Source of the DNA: Candidatus Poseidoniaceae archaeon | Lineage (GTDB): Archaea; Thermoplasmatota; Poseidoniia; Poseidoniales; Poseidoniaceae | Reading direction: 5' to 3' | DNA length: 9,254 nt | NCBI GenBank assembly: GCA_022452125.1 | Contig: JAKURJ010000066.1 | Location: 1 to 9,254, forward strand | In this document: positions 1 through 5,767 of the stretch, piece after piece | How positions within the stretch are numbered: the stretch's first letter is position 1 | How the letters are laid out: each line of letters opens with the position of its first letter | The notes under the pieces: generated by a model | What the model was told of the DNA's origin: nothing | Seen by the model: only the letters and a program-made list of their open reading frames with translations | The model's database searches: none | Made by a program: the position numbers and the translations under genes

Positions 1-708
1 AAGGAATTGGAAGTTTCAGCAGTAAGCATCCATGCTTATCCTGACATAGCTGACGATTATGCATTGATGAATTGTGGCGCATCGATGGGAGAAGGATACG
101 GCCCTATGATTGTCGTTAAGAAGGGTGTAACCGAGGAAGAGGCTAAAGCTAATCCGATTGCAGTACCTGGACGCAAAACTAGCGCATACCTTGGAATTAA
201 GTTATGTAGGGGAGATTTGACGTACGAGGTAGTGCCATTCGATGAAATCATTCCTAGGATTCTTGATGATACTTACAAATCAGGATTGATTATTCACGAA
301 GGTCAGTTGACATATGTTGATCATGATTTAGATGTGCTAGTTGATCTAGGTGTATGGTGGAATGAAAAGACAGGAGGGCTTCCAATGCCTTTAGGAGGAA
401 ATGTAGTCCGTCGTGATCTTGGTCAACAAGTCATGGAAGATGTTACCAAATACACAAAAATGAGTATTGAACATTCGATTGCGAACCCTGATGTCGCTCT
501 GCAATTCGCTAAAAAGTGGGGTAGAGGAATCGATGATGACACGAATCGTGAATTCGTTACAATGTATGTTAATGAGCGAACGATTGACTACAAGAAAGAA
601 GGTAGAGATTCAATTCGAATGTTCTTACGGGAAGGCCAAGAAATTGGATTGATTGACTCAAATTTTGATGTTGAAAGTGTGCAATTTATTGGCGCGGAAG
701 AGAGTTGA
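1..708 (+). CDS. mqnD: MqnD-family 1,4-dihydroxy-6-naphthoate synthase, 5'-truncated
   Basis: MqnD converts cyclic dehypoxanthinyl futalosine to 1,4-dihydroxy-6-naphthoate in the futalosine route to menaquinone; its fold is a periplasmic-binding-protein-like two-lobe domain. The reading frame is open from base 1, so the N-terminus (about 50-55 residues compared with the roughly 270-residue family) lies outside the window; the TTG at 7 is not a real start. Visible family signatures are AVSIHAYP near the edge, a glycine-rich GASMGEGYGPM stretch, AVPGRKTSAY, GLIIHEG (His codon at 295-297, matching the proposed catalytic His of the Thermus enzyme) and DLGVWWNEKTGGLPMPLGG followed by RRDLG. The C-terminal helical region is complete and ends at TGA 706-708. 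The next gene starts 4 bases later. Assignment to the family is firm; the exact reaction is less certain because no other mqn gene is in view and orphan MqnD-like proteins may bind other ligands. Confidence 0.85.
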   Translation, partial: KELEVSAVSIHAYPDIADDYALMNCGASMGEGYGPMIVVKKGVTEEEAKANPIAVPGRKTSAYLGIKLCRGDLTYEVVPFDEIIPRILDDTYKSGLIIHEGQLTYVDHDLDVLVDLGVWWNEKTGGLPMPLGGNVVRRDLGQQVMEDVTKYTKMSIEHSIANPDVALQFAKKWGRGIDDDTNREFVTMYVNERTIDYKKEGRDSIRMFLREGQEIGLIDSNFDVESVQFIGAEES

Positions 709-712
709 TTCC

Positions 713-1195
713 ATGAGTGTTGCAGATAGGGTTCCAGGGGTATCTGAGTATGGTTCAGTTGACCCTGCACCACCTTCTCGCGAGACCAATGTAACATCAT
801 TGAGAACAACACTATTAGATGAGAATAGCAAAATGTTCGAAAGAATGCGTGCTGTTTTTTCCTTGAGGAATGATCGGTCTAGTGAAGCCGTAAGTGCATT
901 GTGTGAAGGTTTCAAGGCGAGCAGTGCACTATTGAGACACGAATTGGCATATGTTTTGGGCCAAATGCAAGATAATCTTGCAGTTCCTACTCTTATCGAT
1001 GTGCTTAGTGATGAATCAGAACATGTAATGGTCAGGCATGAAGCTGCTGAAGCTCTTGGTGCGATTGGAGATAGAAGTGCAAGGCCTGTTTTGCAACAGT
1101 TCCTAACCGACCCCCTTCCCGAAGTGTCAGAATCATGCGAGGTTGCATTGGATTTGTTAGCATTATGCGATGAACCAACGGAAATCGATTGGTGA
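713..1195 (+). CDS. Half-size deoxyhypusine hydroxylase-like HEAT-repeat protein (160 aa)
   Basis: Eukaryotic DOHH hydroxylates deoxyhypusine on eIF5A with a di-iron centre held by four His-Glu pairs, two in each of two HEAT modules (about 300 aa). This protein has one module. It has RHELAYVLGQMQD with His76-Glu77 and VRHEAAEALGAIGD with His109-Glu110, a 33-residue spacing equal to that in human DOHH (56/89 and 207/240, recalled from memory). Residues 13-21 (YGSVDPAPP) match the linker that precedes the second half of the eukaryotic protein, and the tail SESCEVALDLL matches the end of that half, while the core resembles the first half. ATG 713 is chosen because an earlier in-frame ATG (653) lies inside the upstream gene and adds 20 residues unlike the family. 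No membrane segment or signal peptide is visible. I infer a homodimer that would rebuild a four-pair metal site. It could instead be a HEAT-repeat metalloprotein acting on another target. Confidence 0.82.
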   Translation: MSVADRVPGVSEYGSVDPAPPSRETNVTSLRTTLLDENSKMFERMRAVFSLRNDRSSEAVSALCEGFKASSALLRHELAYVLGQMQDNLAVPTLIDVLSDESEHVMVRHEAAEALGAIGDRSARPVLQQFLTDPLPEVSESCEVALDLLALCDEPTEIDW

Positions 1196-1244
1196 TACGC
1201 CACATTCAAAGACTTCTTCCCTTACGCCAAAACAAGTGAGACCT

Positions 1245-1448
1245 ATGCCACACGAACACATCGAACTCGCACAGACTCCTAACGGAGAGATTGGTCCGCG
1301 ATGCCATACATGTGGAATTAGGCTTACTTTTGGAGAGGCCATGGTGGTCGACAAGCACTACTATTGCTGGACACATTATGTCGAAGTAACGGGTGCCGAT
1401 ACAGCAACTGTTCAAATTCAGAGAGAGAAACGTTTCTGGAGAGAGTGA
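1245..1448 (+). CDS. Small LIM-like zinc-binding protein (67 aa)
   Basis: I do not recognise a named family. The protein has Cys20-x2-Cys23, then 17 residues to Cys41-x2-His44, with His38 just before. The arrangement RCHTCG...VVDKHYYCWTHY resembles the last finger of a LIM domain or another treble-clef knuckle, in which CxxC and a later YCxxH/D ligate one zinc. Such modules usually bind protein partners or nucleic acid. The start is inferred at ATG 1245, preceded by AGTGAG (1235-1240). The earlier in-frame ATG at 1170 would overlap the upstream gene by 26 bases, and the extra N-terminal residues look like low-complexity read-through. The charged tail (QREKRFWRE) ends at TGA 1446-1448, 44 bases before the inferred primase start, so co-transcription with the primase is likely. 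Function is unknown. Confidence 0.62.
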   Translation: MPHEHIELAQTPNGEIGPRCHTCGIRLTFGEAMVVDKHYYCWTHYVEVTGADTATVQIQREKRFWRE

Positions 1449-1481
1449 AGATTCAAAGGTCTCCGCTGTCCACCTTGGTAT

Positions 1482-1487
1482 GAGGTG
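1482..1487 (+). promoter_or_regulatory. Shine-Dalgarno site GAGGTG that sets the primase start
   Basis: GAGGTG is a perfect complement to the archaeal 16S 3' end. It lies 5 bases before ATT 1493. The same hexamer with the same 5-base spacer stands before ATG 2766, which supports ATT 1493 as the primase initiation codon. Confidence 0.6.
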
Positions 1488-1492
1488 GTACT

Positions 1493-2683
1493 ATTTCTGG
1501 CTGGGCAAGGTTCGCACACCGTTTTACTCAGTACTATCGTACTGCAGAATTGTGGACGCCTCCTCGGCTACGTACCAGAGAATGGATGTTCATTCCATTC
1601 GGTGGCGGTACTCCAATCCGACACAAATCATTTTCAGACATGAATGATGTTAGAAGGTTCATTTGCGAAAGGCCCCAGCATTCTTGCTTTTATTCCACAG
1701 CCTACTGGAAAAAACCGCACGAGTTGAAAATGGCTGACAAAGATTGGCTAGGTGCAGATTTGATCTTTGACTTAGACGGTGACCATTTACCCGGTGTTAC
1801 TGACAAAGATTTTCCTGGGATGATAGAAGTCATTCAAGAACAAGCATGGTCTTTGTGGAACGATTTCTTGGAACCATATTTTGGGTTTAATGAAGAACAT
1901 TTGCAGGTCACATTTTCAGGTCACAGAGGTTTTCACCTACATTATCGTGATCCTAAATTCTTCCACCTCGATTCCGAGGCTCGAAGAGAGTTGGTAAGTC
2001 ACATTAGAGGCGAGGGTGTGGAAGTTAGTGATTTACTCGAGCGTTCTCGTAATCCTAATGCGACAGGATGGGCAAAACGCGTATCGAAAGGAATTGATTC
2101 CGTTGTAAACAAATTAGATTCTATCTATGAAGGCGATGCACAATTATTGAAAACGATGACTGCTGGTTTGCAGGAAATGATGGACCGCGAAGGAATCAAG
2201 GGCCTGAGGGGTAAGGCTAGCGTCGAAAAATTAGCAGAATTGATGCAAGCTGAAAGTCGTCGCAATCGTGTATTGGATGGCCGCCTTACTGCACTAAACA
2301 ACCATGCACTGTTGTTTCAAAATTTAATTCGAGCGGATTCCAGTGTTGTTTTAGGAAATGCTGGCGAAACCGATGAAGTCGTCACAATCGACACAAGACG
2401 GCAAATTCGCTGGCCAGGTTCTCTCCATGGGAAGAGTGGTATGCGAGTTACTGAGTTCCCGCTATCAAGGTTGGATCCAGATTCAAGTAATTCATTCGAT
2501 TGTCTTAGTGAAGGAATCGCTTTGTCAAGAGAAGAAATCGTGAGTGTTGAAATGGTAGTCGATGATGCGATTACTCGTTTTGATAACCGCGTTATTGATG
2601 CATCAGTGGGGGATGTAATTGAAATCCACCAAGGAGGGGCAACATTCCTTGTGCTCAACGGATGGGCTAGGTTGGTGAAATAG
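1493..2683 (+). CDS. priS: DNA primase catalytic (small) subunit PriS
   Basis: PriS makes RNA/DNA primers with PriL for archaeal DNA replication. The AEP/PriS fold is clear: GADLIFDLDGDHL with catalytic Asp93 and Asp95, SGHRGFHLH (142-150) for nucleotide binding, third acidic residue Asp300 in VTIDTRRQIRWPGSLHGK, and the conserved LHGK (311-314). Numbering assumes a start at ATT 1493. The frame opens after TGA 1481-1483, and the conserved N-terminal RFTQYYRTAELWTPP lies upstream of the first common start codon (TTG 1550), so the true start must be earlier. The only plausible codon is ATT, 5 bases after GAGGTG. The predicted length is 396 aa, longer than the roughly 350 aa of many archaeal PriS, because of a C-terminal extension ending GGATFLVLNGWARLVK. 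The Cys-rich zinc knuckle seen after the catalytic Asp pair in Pyrococcus PriS is absent. Product assignment is very secure; the start is moderate. Confidence 0.93.
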   Translation: MSGWARFAHRFTQYYRTAELWTPPRLRTREWMFIPFGGGTPIRHKSFSDMNDVRRFICERPQHSCFYSTAYWKKPHELKMADKDWLGADLIFDLDGDHLPGVTDKDFPGMIEVIQEQAWSLWNDFLEPYFGFNEEHLQVTFSGHRGFHLHYRDPKFFHLDSEARRELVSHIRGEGVEVSDLLERSRNPNATGWAKRVSKGIDSVVNKLDSIYEGDAQLLKTMTAGLQEMMDREGIKGLRGKASVEKLAELMQAESRRNRVLDGRLTALNNHALLFQNLIRADSSVVLGNAGETDEVVTIDTRRQIRWPGSLHGKSGMRVTEFPLSRLDPDSSNSFDCLSEGIALSREEIVSVEMVVDDAITRFDNRVIDASVGDVIEIHQGGATFLVLNGWARLVK

Positions 2684-2691
2684 GTCAAAAT

Positions 2692-2708
2692 ACCATACTA
2701 CGTATGGT
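2692..2708. repeat. Short perfect inverted repeat between priS and the next gene
   Basis: ACCATAC and GTATGGT form a 7-bp arm pair around a 3-base TAC loop, 9 bases after the primase stop. It could be a weak transcript-end hairpin or an operator for the downstream three-gene unit. No U-tract follows, and a hairpin this short can arise by chance. Confidence 0.3.
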
Positions 2709-2754
2709 TCTAACAATGGCAACGTTCAAGGGCAGATTACTTCCCACGTGAACT

Positions 2755-2760
2755 GAGGTG
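2755..2760 (+). promoter_or_regulatory. Shine-Dalgarno site GAGGTG for the proline-rich protein
   Basis: GAGGTG is followed by a 5-base spacer and ATG 2766. It fixes the start of the downstream gene and serves as a local reference for ribosome-binding-site spacing. Confidence 0.65.
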
Positions 2761-2765
2761 CACGC

Positions 2766-3917
2766 ATGGGGCTGGGTAAGAAGAAGAAAGATGGCAACAA
2801 TTTGCCACCACCGCCAGGCTTGCCTCCAATGCCAATGCCACCCGCTCCAGGCATGCCAATGCCGCCCGCACCAGGAATGCCTATGCCGCCTGCTCCGGGC
2901 ATGCCATTGCCTAATCCAGCGCCTCCTGCACCTGCTGCACCAGCAGCACCAGCAGCCACTTCACCAGCCGGCCCACCTCCTGTTCCAACTCCGCAAAATG
3001 CAGCTCCACCGGTTGCACCTCCTGCACCAGCTCCTGAAGCCCCGGCTCCAGTTGCTATCGAAGCCTTGCCACCTAGCCCTGCTCCAGAACCAGTAGTAGT
3101 AGTAGAAGAAAAGGACTCATATGCCGGGCTGTATGCTAAGAAAAGCGGAAAGCCCCTACAGCAGGTGTATGGTCACATTGACCGCATCAGCCAAGGAGAA
3201 ATCGGCAGCCTTCTTGACAGATATTCTGACAGATTCGGACACGAGCTCGACCGTGACATCATCATTATGCGCAAAGAAGAGCGTGATGATAAGGCTGCTG
3301 AAATTAGAGATTCACCTACAGTCCAACTTCTAAATCAAGAGGAAGAAGAAAATAGCCACCTAGATGGAGAAACTTTAGTTGAATTGAACGCTCAACTTGC
3401 AACAGTTGAGGATGAACTAAGGCGTCTAAAGCCTGAGTATCAGGCGGCCAAGGAAGCTGGAGATAGGCAACTATTGCGCGAATTACGTCCTTCTTTGGAA
3501 ACTATGATGGCTGAGAGAAAATTGATCAAGGCTGTTATCGCCGGTGAAGCGGAATTGGACGAGTTATTCGCTAGCGATGATGATGATGAAGAGGAATATG
3601 AAGAAGAAGAATCGCATGTTGCTGAGGTCGCAGAAGACGATGATGACGACGATCTTTTCCCTTACTTCGTGACAATTATCGATTCATTCCTTGGTGAACT
3701 GCCTGAAGATGAGGTCGCTGCGTTCACTAAATCTGAAGGATTCGAAGTCTACCGTGTAGTGGCTTCAGACCCTGAGGGCGCTTCGGATGATGATAGAACT
3801 GAGTTCTTCTCAGTTGTTGACTCACTACTTGGCGGGATGCCGGATGATGCAGTTCTAGCTTTTACTCAGAGCGATGATTTCGAAGTTTACCGTGCAATCG
3901 GTGCAATGTACAGTTGA
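2766..3917 (+). CDS. Proline-rich, acidic, coiled-coil protein with duplicated C-terminal module
   Basis: I do not recognise a named family. The 383-residue protein has clear segments. Residues 1-10 are basic (MGLGKKKKDG). Residues 14-109 are Pro/Ala/Met-rich, with PPPP, GPPP and three tandem PMPPAPGM octapeptides (23-46). Residues 118-165 are a charged globular stretch (SYAGLYAKKS...RISQGEIGSLLDRYSDRFG). Residues 200-265 are likely coiled coil. Residues 271-296 are nearly all Asp/Glu. Two copies of a roughly 30-residue module follow at 300-330 and 347-376, sharing the pattern hhDSxLGxhPxDxVxxFxxSxxFEVYR. There is no signal peptide or membrane segment, so it is probably cytoplasmic. ATG 2766 is supported by GAGGTG at a 5-base spacer. 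The next gene begins 9 bases after the stop, so the two are probably co-transcribed. The Pro-rich arm and acidic patch suggest a scaffold or adaptor (inference). Confidence 0.85.
   Translation: MGLGKKKKDGNNLPPPPGLPPMPMPPAPGMPMPPAPGMPMPPAPGMPLPNPAPPAPAAPAAPAATSPAGPPPVPTPQNAAPPVAPPAPAPEAPAPVAIEALPPSPAPEPVVVVEEKDSYAGLYAKKSGKPLQQVYGHIDRISQGEIGSLLDRYSDRFGHELDRDIIIMRKEERDDKAAEIRDSPTVQLLNQEEEENSHLDGETLVELNAQLATVEDELRRLKPEYQAAKEAGDRQLLRELRPSLETMMAERKLIKAVIAGEAELDELFASDDDDEEEYEEEESHVAEVAEDDDDDDLFPYFVTIIDSFLGELPEDEVAAFTKSEGFEVYRVVASDPEGASDDDRTEFFSVVDSLLGGMPDDAVLAFTQSDDFEVYRAIGAMYS
2832..2903 (+). repeat. Three 24-bp tandem repeats coding PMPPAPGM
   Basis: Three consecutive 24-base units encode the identical octapeptide PMPPAPGM. 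Third positions differ between units (for example CCA/CCT, CCC/CCG, GGC/GGA), so the peptide seems conserved beyond simple recent slippage. The repeat lies wholly inside the proline-rich arm. Confidence 0.85.
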
Positions 3918-3926
3918 TGTGAGAAT

Positions 3927-4829
3927 ATGGGATTACTTGACAAAGTTGACAATATAGATGATGCGAAACCTGCTAAGGCTAAGCCAAAGGCAGCAAAAGC
4001 AGTTGCCAAAGCAAAACCTAGGGCAGCAAAAGCAGTAGCAAAAAAGGCTACTCCTAAGGCGGCAAAACCTGCTTCAGCAAAAGCAAAAGGTGCTGGCAAA
4101 GATAAGCCAGAAAAAATTAGGCCTTCTGGTCTTCCTGAAGGTTTCGAACTTGCAGGAAATATGCCAAGGTACATCGGTTGGATAATCAACTTCGCTTGGA
4201 ACTTCGGTGTAGCAATTGGTTTATTGAGCATATTATCCACTGGGGCGGATTCAGACCTTACCATAGGTTGGGCAGTTGCACTCCTAATGATTCTAGTTAA
4301 CTGGTTAGTTCTGCCTATTTGGACAGGACGTAACATTGGTGAGTTCGTTTCGAGGACGAAGTACATCAATTCGTCAGGAAACAAACCTATCTTCTTGCAT
4401 GCAGTGTTGAATAATAGCATCGGATTCCTCTCTTTGATTGGATTGATTCTCATGATGGCTAATTTCCAAAACATTAGTACTTCAGGCATGATTCCGTTCA
4501 TCACCGGTGTAGTGTTTATTGTATTCTGGATATTCAATTTCTTCCTAAAGAAGAACTCAGATTTTTCACAAGGCGTTTTCGATTTAGCTTTCAGTTCTTA
4601 TCTCGTAAAGCACGTTGCTACTGGTGATGAAACTGGCTGGATGGCTAGATTCGAATCCCTCGGTGATTTCGGTGACAAGTGGGCTGAGAGGTCTGCTAAC
4701 CGTGAAGTAAAGCAGAAAGAAAAAGCGGCAAAGAAAGCTGCCAAGGCTGTAGAAAAGAAGGAATCTGCAGAAGAAACTAGTGATTCTGAAGAAGCAACAG
4801 ACTCCGAAGACGACAGTTCTGAGGACTGA
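3927..4829 (+). CDS. Four-helix membrane protein (RDD-like) with basic N-tail and acidic C-tail
   Basis: The 300-residue protein has four hydrophobic segments at about 82-103, 111-133, 160-180 and 186-208. The hydrophilic loop TGRNIGEFVSRTKYINSSGNK (about 133-153), leading into a buried polar segment, is reminiscent of RDD-family membrane proteins, but the match is weak. Before the helices, residues 13-60 are Lys/Ala/Pro-rich (KAAKAVAKAKPRAAKAVAKK), much like histone H1 or bacterial H1-like tails. After them comes KAAKKAAKAVEKKE and then an acidic Ser/Asp/Glu end (about 279-300). ATG 3927 is preceded by GTGAG and lies 9 bases after the previous stop; the next gene starts 2 bases after this one ends. 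I infer that both tails face the cytoplasm because of the positive-inside rule and the even helix number. The substrate or partner is unknown; binding to DNA, ribosomes or the acidic neighbour protein is possible. Confidence 0.8.
   Translation: MGLLDKVDNIDDAKPAKAKPKAAKAVAKAKPRAAKAVAKKATPKAAKPASAKAKGAGKDKPEKIRPSGLPEGFELAGNMPRYIGWIINFAWNFGVAIGLLSILSTGADSDLTIGWAVALLMILVNWLVLPIWTGRNIGEFVSRTKYINSSGNKPIFLHAVLNNSIGFLSLIGLILMMANFQNISTSGMIPFITGVVFIVFWIFNFFLKKNSDFSQGVFDLAFSSYLVKHVATGDETGWMARFESLGDFGDKWAERSANREVKQKEKAAKKAAKAVEKKESAEETSDSEEATDSEDDSSED
3989..4036 (+). repeat. Direct repeat coding Lys/Ala motifs
   Basis: The 15-mer GGCAGCAAAAGCAGT occurs at 3989-4003 and again at 4022-4036, encoding AAKAV in the H1-like tail. 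This points to local duplication of a Lys/Ala-rich unit. Confidence 0.7.
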
Positions 4830-4831
4830 GT

Positions 4832-5767
4832 ATGGATCGCCGTAGGGCGACATGGGATGGCTATGCCATACTGATTTTACTACTGTCAGGTGTATCCTTA
4901 TCGATTTTGACTCCATATGCGATATTGTTTTTGTTAATTGTCTGTCTCGCGATAACTCATCAAATTTTACTCAGACTAATCTTTACTGGACCTGAAAAGC
5001 GCAGTCTTCCCTTTTCTGATACTAATTGGGAAATCATAAGGGCAATAAATGGAAAAACCGATGTGTATGGATTCGTAAATTACCAGGACCATGAAACCGA
5101 TTTAGTGGTACTCATCCATGGCTGGCAATCATCTTCAGAGAAATTTACAGAGAGAATGTATCTTTTCAAAAACAAGGGATTGCATACTCTGGCAGTGGAT
5201 ATGCGCGCTCATGGAATGGCGCCTGATACACCTGAATGGACTGCTGGTAAAGTCATTGAAGATGTGAAGATAATATTGGAACAAATAGACAAATCGAGAA
5301 TAAAAAAGGTCCATTTTTATGGACATAGCCTTGGTGGTTTTATCTCAATTGGTATGCATCATGACAGACACCAAGGGTGGTGGAAGGACAATTATGGCAC
5401 ATTGATGCTAGAATCCCCTATGGCTGCATATTCCCCTATTCTAGAACAAATGTCGGGGAGGATTTCATTTATGTTACCGCTTCTAAAAATTTGGGCAGTT
5501 AAGGGGTTCAGAAAAATACATCCCGAAGTTGAAGACCTTGAATGGAAGGACATAGATTTCCCTTATTGGGGATACCCTAAGGTTCCAGTGCTGTTATTGC
5601 AAGCAAAGAATGATACTCGTTTAGGACGATATCACTACGACTTACTACTATCGGCTGATTTAGACATCGAACCCCATCTAATCGAATCTCTTACACATTC
5701 AAAGAATCGAGTAAACCCCGAAAGGGATGCACTCATTGAATCATGGATCGAGAAAAGAATCCTGTAA
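4832..5767 (+). CDS. Membrane-anchored alpha/beta hydrolase
   Basis: A 311-residue alpha/beta-fold hydrolase (esterase/lipase-like). The N-terminus has two hydrophobic segments at about 11-26 and 28-51, which would anchor the enzyme as a hairpin in the membrane. The catalytic domain starts near residue 78. It shows the oxyanion-hole motif HGW (96-98), the nucleophile elbow GHSLGG (164-169, Ser166), a likely acid Asp261 in QAKNDTRLG and a likely His289 in LTHSKNR near the C-terminus, so a full triad is present. The region at about 195-250 is a lid-like insert. ATG 4832 lies 2 bases after the upstream stop, so it is probably translated with the membrane protein before it. The two-helix anchor with the domain after it suggests that the hydrolase domain faces the cytoplasm (inference). 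Substrate is unknown; lipid or peptide esters are possible. Its TAA stop abuts the stop of the minus-strand gene. Confidence 0.88.
   Translation: MDRRRATWDGYAILILLLSGVSLSILTPYAILFLLIVCLAITHQILLRLIFTGPEKRSLPFSDTNWEIIRAINGKTDVYGFVNYQDHETDLVVLIHGWQSSSEKFTERMYLFKNKGLHTLAVDMRAHGMAPDTPEWTAGKVIEDVKIILEQIDKSRIKKVHFYGHSLGGFISIGMHHDRHQGWWKDNYGTLMLESPMAAYSPILEQMSGRISFMLPLLKIWAVKGFRKIHPEVEDLEWKDIDFPYWGYPKVPVLLLQAKNDTRLGRYHYDLLLSADLDIEPHLIESLTHSKNRVNPERDALIESWIEKRIL

Noticed and set aside
658..1209. Antisense open frame of 183 codons opposite the DOHH-like gene
   Set aside because: The plus-strand protein has clear family motifs; the antisense product is Ser-rich with no recognisable feature.
1170..1244. 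Longer start (ATG 1170) for the LIM-like protein
   Set aside because: It would overlap the preceding gene by 26 bases and adds a low-complexity N-terminus with no zinc ligands.
1480..1492. ATG at 1480 as primase start with a frameshift
   Set aside because: It is in another frame and overlaps the Shine-Dalgarno sequence; a shift after two codons would be required, whereas ATT 1493 fits without any error. A sequencing error cannot be fully excluded.
2832..2903. Short tandem repeats as a CRISPR or iteron array
   Set aside because: The units are contiguous without spacers and are in frame with a proline-rich protein, so they are coding repeats.
3887..4537. Antisense open frame of 216 codons opposite the membrane protein
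   Set aside because: It is a by-product of Lys/Ala-rich and hydrophobic codons on the plus strand, spans two real genes, and shows no coherent domain.
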